A program made the position numbers and the translations under genes. Below are positions 23,871-37,108 of a stretch of DNA of 64,000 bases, in pieces. Position 1 is the stretch's first letter. Each line of letters opens with the position of its first letter. Under the pieces are notes generated by a model that had not been told where the DNA came from, ran no database searches, and saw only the letters and a list, made by a program, of their open reading frames with translations. Source of the DNA: Spirodela intermedia (lineage: Eukaryota > Streptophyta > Magnoliopsida > Alismatales > Araceae); contig LR746265.1 of the NCBI GenBank assembly GCA_902729315.2, forward strand, positions 8,179,392 through 8,243,391, given 5' to 3'.

Positions 23871-26085
23871 ACTATACATAAAATAAGTGAAGCACAATTT
23901 ATGATGAATGTTCTAAATACACAATTTTATGAATGTTCTAAAGTTAGCATGTGTATTTATTTATTTATGTGCTTCACTTGAATACTAATTATAAATAAAA
24001 CGTCATTTGATGTATAAAATATTATTTTAATATTTTATAATGATTTAATATGATCAAAGTATTTTTACTGAATTTAAGAGATTTTTAGGATTTTTCTGAG
24101 TATTATAAGATTTATTTCAAGTTTAAATGAATATTCTAAATGTTTTTCTATTTTTCTGAAATTTTCTATTAAATCCGAATTAATATTAGTGCTTCGACTC
24201 ATGATTATTTAAATTATTAAAAATAATTCATCTAATTTTTATGATTTATTATGCATCTCTTAAGCCCTAAGTGAACTCATGTATAAATGAGTTTAGATTT
24301 ACTATGTTGATTTCTCCCTTATACCTAATTTATTATATTTATTTGTTTAAGGGGTAATGGGCTTTATTTTAATATTATATTTCAGGTCAAATTAGGCCCA
24401 TGGCCCAACAGGACAGCCCACATTAATTAAGAAGGAACCGTATTCCTTCCCCTCAAATTAAGGAAACAGCCCACTTAAGGTGGGCGGTTCATTTCTTCCT
24501 TAATTAGAGGGAGGGGTATGTGGCACCATCTTTTCAGCCACACCCCTATCCTTCATTAAACAACCCTTGGGACTTTCTCAGCCCTTCAATCAGCCCAATC
24601 CAAGGGCTGAGATAAGTCCTAGGGTGAGGGAAGGAGAGGAGACACTCCTAGCAGCCGCCCACCTCCCTTAGGCTGCCCTTGGAGAGAGTAATCTAATCAA
24701 AGGGCTGCGCACACTCCCCCATGATCCAAGGGCTGAGAATGGACACGACCAAGGGGAGAATAAAGCACCATCTATAGGAGAGAGAAGGCCATTCTGTTAA
24801 TAGGAGAGGGGTGCCCAAGAGGGAGAAGAGGAGATTTCCAAGAACTTCACTCCTTGAGCCAATCTAGGAACTCCACAACATATAGACGACATCTTTCATG
24901 TATTCGTTCTTTCATTTTGTATTACATTTTATTTTGAATCAATGAGTTTTATTTTCTTATTGTATTCTTTCCTTCTTGAGACCCTCTTGGTAAGAAAGAG
25001 TTGATTTTGTTGAAGAGTAGGTAGGGATTTGATTCTTTGATCCCTAGAGTGATGCTAGGTTGATCCTAGGATAGAATTCAACTCTTCTACCCTTCTCTTG
25101 CTTCTCTTGATGTATGTGGATCTCTTGATTTATCAAGATTGATCACATTTCCAAGAGTGAGCAAGGTAGGGCAGATTTAGTATACTTTGGATCTTTCTTT
25201 TGATCCTTCTCCTTTTATGTTGTTTTTCTCCTTTGATTCATCAAAGTTGAGCATTCATTAGAAGTAGAGAAGGATAAGGACAGGTTAGGAAGTAGGTTAA
25301 GAGTAGATTAATCTATTTTAATCTTTCTATTGATCTCCTAGGTAACATAGGAAGAACTTGGAAGATTAGAGTTTTTATTTATGTACATTAGGATTAAAGA
25401 ATTCACAATCATCCCATATTTCACCATTTATTTATCACCTGATTTCCCTTCTCTTGGTGATTGAAAAATCATCAAAAGAAGATTCATTTATCCCCCTTTT
25501 AATGTGCCTAAGTCAACTCTCTTCTACTCTTCATGTCATTTTTCATAAAAATATCAATCTTGATTAGAAGTTACATCTCACCTTAGTTTAGATAACTCTT
25601 TTTGGTTTGACTTGGATACTTCTTAAACTATACTCATTAGTATCATTAGGAAGATATCCAAACATTATAAAATTTATTTTTAACACTTCTTAATTACTAC
25701 ATTTTGGAGCAATCAGCTATACATCAGCATATATCCTAGACTTCAATCAGATATAACTGTTGAGAGTTAAAAATCAAAGAGTCCAAGTAAAAACCAACAT
25801 ATCCAAGGGATAAAACAAAACAGGTATGTTATTATCTTATACTAGTGCTAATTTATATACTTCTATGATTTAAATAATCATTCTTACAGCCAGCTAAAGT
25901 TATAATTGATTTTATTTATTAAAAGATTATGATTGAAATTAGGGTGTCTTTCTCTCTTCAAAATATTAGAGGATAAAGAGTTATAAATAGAAGAAAGATC
26001 CACATAGTAAAGCTATCTATAAGTGTGAAATAGAAGAAATATAGAGTCATATGGTATGAGTTAACACATGATATATATGTTGACT
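23871..26085. other. AT-rich, probably transposon-derived spacer
   Basis: There is no long open frame. At 24330-24960 a stretch with GGCCCATGGCCCAACA-like words is followed by a T-rich transcript-end-like region. This resembles LTR sequence, but I find no partner, target duplication or primer site. Confidence 0.35.
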
Positions 26086-26985
26086 GATGTGCACTTGTCA
26101 TTGTATTTAAATGGCCATTATCTAATAAAATTTATAACTAAGACTTAATAAAATATTAATATAGATGTAAGTCTTAGGTCGAACATAGGGAGATTGATTA
26201 ATCTGTCATGAAAACTAATTTAGTTTAAATATAAAATGATTTTTAATATCTTATTACTATTTAATAGAAATAATAAAATAAAAGGGTGAGGTGAGAAGAA
26301 TAAAGGAAGGAAAGTAGAGAAAAGGAGGAAAAGAGAGAGAAGAGAGAGGAGATCTTGTACGAAAGAGAGAGAAAGAAAAGGAGATCAATAGAGAGAGAAG
26401 GAGAGATTTTATGAGAGATGGAGAGAGAAGAGGTCTCATGAGAGGGGAGAGAGAAAAATAAGACGATAATAAAGAAAGAGAGAAACATGGTGAACCTATT
26501 TTCATAATAACCATTATTCTTAGACAATGTGTCCTCAAGAATTCACACACATGACATGAAGTCAATCCTAAATATCTCTATCTTATTTTAACGGTTCAAT
26601 GATCATTAAGTAGCTTTTAATCTCCTTGCTTTCTCATATGAAAATAGAAAAATATCTATTATTCGTAGAACATTGGGAATATAAATATGTCGAGATTAAA
26701 CTGTGAAAATCAATCAAGAATAAGTTAGAAACAATCTTAACTTGATCTCATATGAGTTTTGGAGGATTCAGAAAGGAATGAAGATCATTTATTAGGATTG
26801 GAATTATTTATACTCATTTCAATCAAAACATGCATGAAACAAAAATAACTTGTCATAAAATATAAATAAATAACAAAAGTAAGTAAATAAATGTTGAAAT
26901 TAGGAAATAAATCATTTCTCAAGTTTAGTCTACCTTTTAGACAATTGGAGACACCAGTGTGGTGACTTAGTTTCATCTGAATTTG
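26086..26985 (+). repeat. Dispersed repeat with GA-rich core, copy 1 (3'-truncated)
   Basis: It opens with GTGCACTTGTCA and follows the other two copies through AAGTCTTAGGT and a GA-rich core (about 26280-26470) to a shared CTAGTTT/AAGTTTAGTCT segment near 26920. It ends earlier than the others. The family is unidentified; it could be a non-autonomous LTR or similar element. Confidence 0.75.
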
Positions 26986-28250
26986 AATTAGACATTAGTC
27001 TAATTCAATTTTATATTGGTTCACCCTTCCTTAGGCTACATTTAGTATCAGATGATACCCCTACTAGATTTTCACTATTTTTCTTTCAAAATATAGTTAA
27101 CTTCATGGGCTCAACTATCCCAACATGATTATTTGATCTCCATAGACATCTCACCTCTCATAGACAGGTCTTTACTATCAGCACAACATGCCTATATCAA
27201 TATACACTTATCATCAATGAACAAAACCTTCCACTGATGGATTTTGGCTTTGAGCACCTTATGCCTAAGCCATACAATCTCTCAACCCACCACCCAAGTT
27301 GTCTTAGGGCCTAATGAAGAGAGAAAACCGTCAACACCATTGAATGATTTGTAAATTGTCACAAATGACTAAATAGGATAAAGGCTTTCATTTTTCTTTA
27401 AGACATGCGGTTGCATTATGATAGAAGAATGTGTAGAACCTCTTCTTGAGCTAGAGTGAATGAAGTGGATGAAGATTTTTTCCTTCATCATTAATCTTTG
27501 TCTATCTTCAGTTTGTTCTTTTTATACTCTATTGTATCTATTTCATTTTAGTATCTGAAAGTGGTCATATTAATTTGAAAAACTTCACATTTCCCTATAG
27601 CACTTTGGTGACCTTTAACTACTTTTTACTTCCAAACTTTATACTTTGGTGGTTATTTTTTGTGATATTTTATCTGAAAATTCATAACTGATTGATAAAT
27701 ATTTTCTCTTTCAGGGTCTTACTTAGAGGAGATCATTTAGATTATCTTTGGTCTATATTTTTACTAATGAGTTGTCACCTAGAATCCATACTTCTAACCT
27801 TCAATCAGTTTAGCTTAGATATTTTAGCTCATAGGTATGTTATTCATAATATGATGTCTAGAGATTTTCAACTAATCAATAGACATCTTTGTACGTAGGG
27901 TCAAGCTATGATAATGTCGTTGAATTTATCATTTTTTTTATGAACTCTAATAATGTTTTACCATTTAAGGTGTGCTAAACTAACCTTGAGTCCTCTACTT
28001 CGAAACATGTAGGTCTTTCACAAATGATCTTTGAAAGTTCTTTTGAGAGATTTTTAATAGTTCAATGGAAGATTTTGTTTTTGAGGCTCGATTAAAGTTG
28101 GTTGCTTTCTATTATCATGTTCTCTATGTAAGATTGTATAGTGTTACTATGCAAGTTGCATGGATTTCTCTACTACCTTCTTTACTTCGTGTGAGTGATT
28201 CAACTTAGTTGTCATGTAAGACTTGAGTTTGAGTCTTACGTCAGTCAGTG
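26986..28250. other. AT-rich spacer between two dispersed repeats
   Basis: No recognisable gene is present. The open frame 27692-27898 shows no domain. Confidence 0.4.
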
Positions 28251-29540
28251 ATTAGTGTGCACTTGTCAATATGTTTAAATGCACACTATTTAATAATATT
28301 TATAACTAAGACTTAATAAAATATTAGTATAGAAGTAAGTCTTTGGTTGAACACAAAGAGATTAATTAATTTGTCATGAAAAATAATTTAGTTTATATAT
28401 AAAGTGATTTTAATATTTTATTAATATTTAACAGAAATAATAAAATAGAAGGGTGAGGTCAAAAGAATAAAGAAAATGAAGCGGAGAAAAAGGAAGAAAA
28501 GAGAGAAAGAAGAGAGAGAGAAGAGAGAGCTCTCATGGGAGAGAGAAGAGAGAGCTCTCATGAGAGAGAGAAGGGATGAGATCTCTGGCAAAAAGGGAGA
28601 GAAAGAGAGAGGATGAGAGAAATCTCATGTGAGATAGAGAGAGAGAGAGAGAAGGAGAAGGAGATCAATTGAGAAGAAGAGAGGGAGAGAAAGGGAGAGA
28701 TCTCACGAGAGACAGAGAGAGGAGAAAGGTCTCACAAGAGAGGGAGAGAGAGAAACTAGATGAAAATGAAGAAAGAGAGAAATATGGTCAACCCATTTTC
28801 TTGGATGAATGTGTGCTCGAGGATTCACACACATGACATGAGGTTAGTAGTGAATGTCTCCAACTTATTTTAACTATTGAAATGCTCATTAATCAGCCTT
28901 TAATCTCAGTGATTATGTGTTCAAAAATAGAAACATACTCGTTATTCGCAGAATGTTGAGAAAGTGAATACGTCAAGATTTGACTGCATAAATCAATAGA
29001 AAATAAGTTAGAAATGATCTTTGCTTAATTTTAGATGAGTTTCGGAGGATTCAAAAAAAGAACAAAGATCATTCATCAAGTTTTGAACTAGTTCTACTCA
29101 TTTAGATTGAAATGTGCATGAAATGGAAATAACTTGCCATAAAATATAAATAAATGACAAAAGTAGGTAAGTAAATGGTGAAAGTAGGAAATAAATCATT
29201 CCCCAAGTTTAGTCTGCCTCTTGGGCAATTAGAGACACTAGTGTGGCAACTTGGTTTCATCCGAACATGCCACACCATGTTGGAAGTTGCAGAAGTATTA
29301 ACTAGAAGTGTTGCACCCCTTGTCGAAGAGATCCACCGAAAGAGGAGTTGACCACACTATCATCATCATCTTGGGGGAGAAGGGAAGAGCTGACCATTCA
29401 TTGGAGGCCTTGAGTGCAGTCGGGGGTGGAAGGAATGAGCTTGCCAATCGCCAAGGACGTCGATCGCAAAAAAAGAGGGAAGAACAGATTGTTGTATTCG
29501 CGACTATCGACGGGATTTTAAAGATAGTTGATAATGTCTA
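28251..29540 (+). repeat. Dispersed repeat with GA-rich core, copy 2
   Basis: It starts AGTGTGCACTTGTCA, with a short inverted match TGCACACT 25 bases on, and carries the longest GA core (about 28440-28770). It ends with a part shared with copy 3: Lys/Arg-rich-coding GGGGGAGAAGGGAAGAGCT and CGCGACTA-x-CG. The small ORF 29308-29556 is not conserved as a frame in copy 3. Confidence 0.78.
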
Positions 29541-30084
29541 TTTTACTAGACAATAATTGATTATTGTCTTTATGTCCCTAATAGTGATACGTGTGAAGAC
29601 TTAAGTTCCTAGTACCATGGCACTTCAAGAGCTGCTAGATCAAATATGCTTAATCATGTGGCACTTTGAGCGACACAAGATCAACTCGCCATGAACTGCT
29701 GCCGACCGACAACTTAAGTCCCTAGTACCATGGCGCATCCTTAGCCGTCAGATCATCCTTTAAGGCCACATGCATACTAAGTGGCGTCAGATTCATGAAC
29801 CACTGATGGATCACTTTACACATCTAGTATCGTGGTAGTTCACCAATCACAGGATCTGGCTAATCTGATGATGTAACTCACTACGTATTGTTAGATCACA
29901 CCATGCTCCAGATGACTGTGCTGAAACAAACAAAAATGGTTACTCCCACATCGAAAGTTTCTCATCATTTAAGTTGAATAGAAATCAAAGTTTCTCTCTC
30001 TTAGTAGAGATCCCTTCTCCCAAAATAAAATAATGCCCAAGAGCATCTTGGGAGAAGAAAAAAGGTGGTTTGCCCTCACGCATG
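29541..30084. other. Spacer with a short internal direct repeat
   Basis: The phrase CTTAAGT-CCTAGTACCATGGC occurs twice (about 29599-29623 and 29712-29733), within two related half-units. No gene is seen. Confidence 0.5.
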
Positions 30085-30260
30085 CAAGTGTATATGGGTG
30101 CTCCTTGCCCCATGACCCATTGGCCACTAGGACGTGGAAGGGGAGTGATGCACATGTGCGTGGAGCGAGGCCTTCACCACTCAAGCCCAGCTTGTGGCTC
30201 CCCTGATTTGGGTCTACTTGCTTGACAACTGTCCCCCTCTAGGCTAACTACCAAGTGCTG
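30085..30260 (-). repeat. Diverged relic of the 1.6-kb LTR family
   Basis: The stretch with CTCCTTGCCCCA, TGGCCACTAG and GACGTGGAAGGGGAGTG matches the middle of copies A and E in the same relative order. Only this part is recognisable, so it is an old fragment or a related family. Confidence 0.6.
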
Positions 30261-30989
30261 GTTTGCTAATGGGCGGAAGATTTTTTTAAAAAAAAATAAT
30301 AAAAAATTACACAGTATTTTAACTTCAGACTTTTAAAATTAAAATATATCTTATATTTATTCTGCAAGTTAAAAAAATTAAATTAAATAATAAAACTAAT
30401 TAAAACACATAAATCTAGCTTTAACAGATCATGTATTCTTGCTTTAAATATTTGACTAACTTTCTATGTTGTCACTATAATGCTATTGATTTCAAATTTC
30501 TCTTATACTTTGGTTTGAATATTTCAGTCATCATTTTTTCACTTTTAGGTGGCTAGCTTCTTGAATTTGAATCTCATGTCTATCATTATATATATTTAGT
30601 TTTTTAGATATTTTTCACATTAATACTTTTGTCTTCATAGTGCTCAAGTCCCACATTTGAATCTCATAGGTACTTAACATTTCCAGAACATATGTGAGAC
30701 TTCATTACACATGTTGACACAAGTTATTCTCCACTTAAAGTTTGAGAATATTGCACTGTGCTATTTCAATTCATAAGGATATATTAAGGGTACAAGTCCT
30801 TGGATTTGTTAATAGCCATAGGATTTGTATTGAGCACAGCAATATATAATTTAAATATTTATCATTAATATTTAACTTGTGATAAAAATAGTCGTGATGC
30901 AATGTTTAGTCATTAGTAGGTCTTTTACATTTTGTTGTAGTTAAAGAAAATCTACAACATTCGAAAAATTTCATCTAAATTTTCAAATG
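30261..30989. other. AT-rich spacer, nothing recognised
   Basis: The sequence is low in G+C with A-runs, and no open frame of interest is present. Confidence 0.4.
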
Positions 30990-31000
30990 GACTGTGAGTC

Positions 31001-31267
31001 TTAAATGTACTTTTTAGACTTCGAATAAAGCTTTGATTGTTCATCTGCCAAAATATGAACATAGCATTGACATCCAAATACTTTAATATTTGAATAATCC
31101 ACCAAAGAGTCCATCCAAACATCTTCTACCACCTTTATTTCAAGAAAAAAGTTTGGCGATCTATTGCTTAGGTATATAGCCAAATATACTACCTTAGACT
31201 GAAACTCCTTGGACAAATTTTCACTAAACCATAAGCACCTTGCTCTATCAACAATCATCAAGTTCAT
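31001..31267 (-). pseudogene. Copia integrase core, C-terminal part
   Basis: The fragment carries the WFSENL...YLAIYLSNRSP stretch and the DYSNIKVFGCQCYVHI stretch that copia integrases have after the catalytic Glu. It is separated from the upstream integrase start by frameshifts in 31268-31524. Confidence 0.8.
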
Positions 31268-31524
31268 CCTTTCTGCACTAGTACTTTACTAGGGATACTT
31301 CTTCACTATCTAGTGTCTTTTGATGTCATGCTCTTCATAGAACCAAACTAAGTTAGAATACTTCAATTTTGTGCCTTATTTGTGTGCCAAACTTTTATCT
31401 TCCTCCCCATTTGGGTTTCAACTTCCACATGCCAATTCCTAAAGTTTGAAACGACCTTGGATTTGTGCTGTATACTGTAAACCAAAATCCTCCTTGAGAA
31501 ATCATTAATTAACATCAGAAAACA

Positions 31525-32013
31525 CTAAGAGCCACCCTTTAACATTATATCAACAGGTCCCCAAACATCAAGGTATATGTAATCAAGGATGCTAGAAGAT
31601 TCATTGGTAGAGTTCTTGAATTTCACATTGCACCGTTTACTCATAATACAGAGCGTGCAAAAGTCCAATTTGTACAATTGGACTACCTTAAACAAACCAT
31701 GCTTGTGGATTTTCTTCATTCCCACCTCGCTCATATGGCCTAGATGCAAGTGCCATAATAGATTGGTGTCCAGCATGGAATGATTAGGTGTTGCTGTGTC
31801 AGCCCCACCTGCAACAGTGCTCCTGACAAGGTGATAAATATTGCTCCACAATTTGTTGCCTTTCATAATCACCAAGGCACCTTGCTTGACTTGCAAATTT
31901 TCATTTTCAGCATGGTAGGAATAACCATTAGCTTTCAACATACTGAGTGAAATTAAATTCAACTTCAAATCAGATATGTGCTTAAGGGTCCAATGTCCAA
32001 ACAACATTTTCAT
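31525..32013 (-). pseudogene. Copia GAG-pre-integrase domain and integrase start
   Basis: The order is protease end, then a GAG-pre-integrase part with WHLHLGHMSE (two His) and CTLCIMSK (two Cys) forming the integrase zinc site. The start of the catalytic core follows, reading LDVWGP where the family has S/T-D-x-W-G-P. The frame then stops. Confidence 0.85.
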
Positions 32014-32279
32014 GCATGCGAATCCTTACTATTGCGATGCCAGTAACCTTGCATATTGTGTTGTTTCTCATAAGCACCTAAATTTCCCATCGAAAATCAA
32101 ATAAGTTGTCAAATGAACAGATATGGAATGACAAGCAGAGTCGAGAATATAGGAGTCCGCTAACAGTCAGCTGCAACAAGTACAGAAATTCTTTTTCCAC
32201 TTTTATGATTTTCTGACTGTACAATGTTTGCAGAATTAGAGGATTTTCAACCCTTTGTCACAAGAGCTTCACCTTGCTG

Positions 32280-32498
32280 TTAGTCAGAATTAGACTTTTG
32301 TTGATGGTACTCCAGCAAGGACGTAATAACTTCTTCATAGTTGACCGCGTCAGTTCTGTGCAACAACGTGGTCTTCAAGTGCTCATAGGATTCAGGGAGA
32401 GAACATAAAATATACATCCCCTTGTCCTCACCTTCATATTTCACATCTAGCCGCAACAAAGCAGTTAACTGATTGAAGTAATAAAGATGAGAAGCCAA
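32280..32498 (-). pseudogene. Copia gag fragment (UBN2 type)
   Basis: The short frame includes LCSLPESYEHLKTTLL, the signature of the copia gag region, followed by an EVITSLLE stretch. The N-terminal part and the zinc knuckle are not in the same frame. Confidence 0.75.
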
Positions 32499-32509
32499 AA
32501 CAGTAGCTT

Positions 32510-32645
32510 CGGCCTTCTACAACTTATATGATTTCTTCTTAAGGAACAACTTCAACAACTTGTATGATTTCTACAACTTATATGATTTCTTCTTGAGGAA
32601 CAACTTCAACACTTGTATGATTTCTACAACTTATATGATTTTTAC
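32510..32645 (+). repeat. Short tandem repeat inside the copia gag
   Basis: TCTACAACTTATATGATTT occurs three times, with TTGAGGAACAACTTCAAC-like spacers between, at about 60-bp spacing. On the minus strand it duplicates part of the gag coding region, so it also breaks that frame. Confidence 0.8.
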
Positions 32646-33408
32646 ATATAACGTGATTCTAGTTAAGTCCAAATCTCTGAGGGACACTATAAACCAAGTA
32701 CACAATACAAAGCACTGTCAACTAAATAGAGTCGAATAATGTTTGCGGCTTTTGGCTGAAGTTGATTCCAATCACCTGGAGTGATATTATGAGGCTTTGT
32801 CCCTTCGAGCGTTATAGAAAGATCTGGTGGTATCAATAGATATATTACCCTCATTTGTCATAGGCTAAAATTAGTCGACCCATCAAATTTTCAATGTCAA
32901 AATGTGATAGTAAGCGAGCCATCTTTGATTCTAGCAACCCCGTGTTCTCTAATACCAAATCTAAGTAGATAGAACAATGAGAACAATAAGAGAGACATTT
33001 CTTATTTGTCGAACGCAAAGGATCGAGAAAATATCAAGTTGAGAAACGAAGAACTCTAGAAAAGAGAGAGCTTTGTGTAGGACAAAGATACCAAGGAACT
33101 GAATCTCGTCGGAAAATACTTTTTGAATTGACTTTATGACAGGTAATCAAGGGTACTTATAGCCTTTACATTAGTGTATCCGTCGTTAGCATGCTGATAC
33201 ATAATTTCCTGGCGATTACTGGGAGTTATAACACGTTGGCCTGAGGCGCTGCGACTTCTCACCTTTAGTCGATGCCATTTCACTTTTATAACTTACGAGT
33301 CGATGTGCAATCGACTCAATGTAGTGTTATAATGTAATGAGTCGATCTAGATGGCAATACAGGATTTACTCTTCGATATACTGCTGAGATGTCTGCCACA
33401 TCCCAACA

Positions 33409-34370
33409 CTCTTCAGTACGGTCTGGACTGCTAGCTACCGTTCATAGTTCTGCTATAGATGATCCATGAGGAAGATTCATATGGTGTTTCTTCCTTCCAA
33501 TTTCTGGCAAAATCTATTTATCTTTACTCCGAAAAGAAGCACCAGACATCGGTCAGCAATTTATTTATAACTTTAGAGGATGGTCAAGGTTGTTTGCTTC
33601 CGAGCCACTGCACTAGATGCACATGTGATTGTAGCCATTCAGCCAAAATGCATCGGTTCTATTTAACATTACTTTTTCTGAATGGGGAATGACAATGCTC
33701 TTTGGTCTGCAGACTAAGCCGTCCAGGGTTATGGTAGAATCTCTCCAGATAAAGGAAGAAAATCATAATGGATTGAAGCCCTCTTCCCTCCACGTACTGA
33801 TATTCCACCCGTTAACTCAACGTAACGAAAGTGATGTACTTACTAATAGCGAAAGGAACTCTCCTCCTCTTCTACCCACCAGCAGTGGTGAGTATCTTGT
33901 AACTCCACGCTGTAAGACGAAACGTTGGTAATGAATGGCAATGCCCTAGTCCTGAAGCACACGGCAACTCTATTTCTCCCATCAAGCCATGCAAGAAAGA
34001 AAGTATACACTGAAAGCCAGGGCAAGTGGAGAAAGCACAGGTTAATACCGAGAAGCAGGCTGGCCTACTCCTGCCAAAATAGTCTAAACGGCTAAGAACG
34101 GGGGGCGCTAGCCCAAGCGCTTGCGATAGTGAGCCTCTGAAGAAGGGAAAGGATCTCTAGTCATTCAGTAAAAGAAAGGAGACAGAGCTAGAGATAGAGC
34201 CCTTAGCTAATGAATGAGATGGTGAGGAGAGAGGCATACTTGGTTTCTCGGTTAACAAAGTAATTTACAATATTGAGCGTGGAGCTTCCACCAAGATCAG
34301 CAGTAGTTTATTGATGGAGAGAGATGCTTCTCTAGGTGAAATCGCTCATTGGCTACTAATGGGCATATTC
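33409..34370 (+). repeat. Duplicated intergenic block, copy 2 (partner 22850-23870)
   Basis: It begins CTCTTCAGTACGGT directly after the copia LTR and follows the 22.85-kb block to about 34370. No frame is conserved between the copies. Confidence 0.8.
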
Positions 34371-35228
34371 CCAAAAATTCAATCAGATAGAACTGTTGAG
34401 AGTAAGAAACTTACGTTTTCAACTATAAAAACGATCAAATGGAGAGCAAAAGCCAATACACCAAACTGCCTCAACTGACTGATTGCTTGGACGAGAATGG
34501 AACAAACATGTCATCAATGGTAAAGTGCTAGAACTGTATAATTTACTGTTGATTGATCAAAGCTGGTACTATGCTGTATAAACCATTCAAGAAATCCCTA
34601 GTCATAAATACAGTAATCAAGATTCAAGACATTCTGATTCTCAATCAAGCCTTATGCTTGCTTCGAATGAAATTCAAGAGGTTGATAGAATGCAGAGAAC
34701 GGTCTCAATTAAGTTATCCAAAAAAAGCAGCCTACTAAGGAACCGAGGGATAGTCGATTGGAGATAGGAAAAAGAAGAGATAGGAACTGGTTCGGCAAAA
34801 GGCACAAAGTAAAGTTTTAGATTGCATTTCCAGACCTGAAACAACTTTAAATTTGAATGTCTCATTCTCAGAGCCACATGGTCAGTAGTTGGCTAAGCCT
34901 TCGACGGCCAGGAAAAAACTCCATGAAGAGGTTTCTGAATTTGACACCTGCCGCACTATGATATCTACAGTATGCTTCTTTGGATCTTTAATTCAAGTTC
35001 CGTGATCAAACTTCCATCTATCAATTCAATGGTCGTTCCTCCTACCCACTCATTTTATCGATGGCCAGGAGCATTCCAGAGACAAATAATGATTTTCTTC
35101 TCGAGTAGCTATACTATTTTTTAGATTTGACGTTACATAGACGTGACATAATTGTCCGTGCCTCTGTTCCGGGGAGACTGCTGCCTCTGAATCGGTAAAG
35201 ATAGCTTGTTCATTTTAGGTAAATGTAG
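34371..35228. other. Spacer, no gene recognised
   Basis: Small open frames on both strands (34553-34738, 34674-34877) have no recognisable domain. Confidence 0.4.
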
Positions 35229-37108
35229 TGAGCCCCCACGTTTATAATTCCTGAATCAACTCACCTGGCTGCTAGCAGAATTTAGGTGTTGTGAAATTTT
35301 CTGTTCAACAACACATGTTTTAGCATCTATTTATAGTTCGTCTCCAAGAGGAGATTTCAATGAGAAGGACGTTAACAGTTGAAGCAAAGGTAAATCCCTC
35401 TTCTGTTTAAAAAATTCTTCTGCGTCTGTTGTGAAGTAGGAGACTTTGAATTGGATGTGCCACCGGGCTTAATCAGTGCTGGAACAAGTCATTTTCAATA
35501 GCAACGAGCATTAAATCCACGCCTATCCTGTGGTTCTAATTGAACGTCTTATAAAGATCGTGTGGATGTATGTAAGTCAACGAAATAAAGGCATATCGAG
35601 TTAATGCATACATGTTGACGTGTAAAGATAACATTGGCTTGAGCGACAGGAAGAATACACTCTTCAAGGCATTGCGGGGAGCACGTGATGAAGACGAATT
35701 CATCTTACATAGGTCCTTTCCCCATCTTACATAGGTCCTTGTGTGTCTGAATATGTTCCTCTCTCCGCTATTTCTTCTGCATCCCCACTTGACTTCTTGT
35801 GATGCACTTAGCGTCTGTTGTGTAGAGATATAATACCAATTGTGACCACCCCTATTTTCTTCAGTATAGAACTTAAAAAAGTAAATAAGTCAGGGCACTG
35901 TTTTAGCCATTTTCCAATCGTGTTTAGCTTTAAGAAAAATGCGAACTGACTGTGCCAAGGCTTCTAATTCTAGAAATTGAACTACTTGCAGCTTTGTTTT
36001 CCTATCTCAAAGAACATGTCGCTGAATCAAAATTGTTTCCGTAGCACTCCTAAGTCTTTCTAGATACAGATGAAAAACTGTCTAGATGGTTAGTCACCCT
36101 AAATTCTTCTCACTTGTGGGGTACCCTCGGCATGTGTTATGGGAAACTTGTGAAGCAACATCATTTTGCAGCGTTTCCGTTTTCCCACTAATCCAGCCAT
36201 CATGCCAAGATGCAAAATCACATGCTTCTCTAAAGATTTGAGTATGAAGGTTGATTCACGAAGGTTGCCTCCCCTAACTCTCTCCTTTGATGTCCCCGGC
36301 CAGTAGACTGCATTTAGCCTCGTTCAAAATCAGAAGTTGAACGGATATTGATCTAAAAGCACTCCATCGCAGTCAGAGGTTCAACTAACTGGTGTGGCAC
36401 ACATGCTATCCCATTGCCTCGTTGCTATGGAAGACGCCCTAAAGTAACTTGACAAAGCAATTTGCGTTGAAAACGTTTCTTGACATAGATATTACTTGAT
36501 ATGACATTTTGCCCATTTGTCTGAATGGCACAAAATGTTCGCCAAGTCCCTCCTAAATTATATACTTATTCGACAGATTATACTTTGATACGTGGATCAC
36601 AGCTTCATTCGGGAAACTACTAAATTATAGCGTTTAAAATGAAATTCGACACTTTCCTCGTCATCTTCCCAAATGGTGCGCTAAAATGACTCCGCTAAAG
36701 ATCAGCGTTACTCTTGGAAAACGTCCGGAGAGCGAAAAATAAGATCATTTCTGCAATGGCGAACAATGAAGGCGACGTGTTTCCCTTTTGCATGTCCCCT
36801 TTTCCCCTCCTATGCCTTCCTGTGCACGTCCCTGGATTTTTTTCACTGCAGAAGAATCGGAGACGGCTTTCTGACGGAGTATGTCACGGAGACAACCACT
36901 CAAAAACATGATGTGTCGGAGGAAACACATATTTGCTATTAGACTCGGACTTCACTAGTTACACATTAGACTTTATTGACCAATACAACTGTGCCACACG
37001 TTGTTACAACCTTTTACTGATATCAACTGTGCCACAGAACAGAGAAACAGGACAGTGTCTCTCGTCGAGAAGCACGAACACCACGCATCACTGTTTGTCC
37101 TCAGTAAT

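Larger units (their letters stand above)
30990..33408 (-). mobile_element. Ty1/copia retrotransposon, truncated, minus strand
   Basis: Read on the minus strand, the element has a 5' LTR of about 440 bp (33408 down to about 32969, starting TGTTGGGATGTGG) and an iMet-like primer site TGGTATTAGAG (about 32952-32962). These are followed by a gag fragment (32498-32280), a GAG-pre-integrase and integrase start (32013-31525) and the end of the integrase core (31267-31001). Reverse transcriptase, RNase H and the 3' LTR are absent, so the element is broken at its left end. The right edge falls exactly where the duplicated block shared with 22850 begins. Confidence 0.82.

Noticed and set aside
24330-25000. 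A possible LTR with GGCCCATGGCCCAACA-like words
   Set aside because: No second copy, target duplication, primer site or coding domain was found in the window to support it.
26261-26565. Ser/Leu/Phe-rich minus-strand frames over the GA-rich core
   Set aside because: The frames simply translate a CT-rich simple repeat and are not kept in the other copies.
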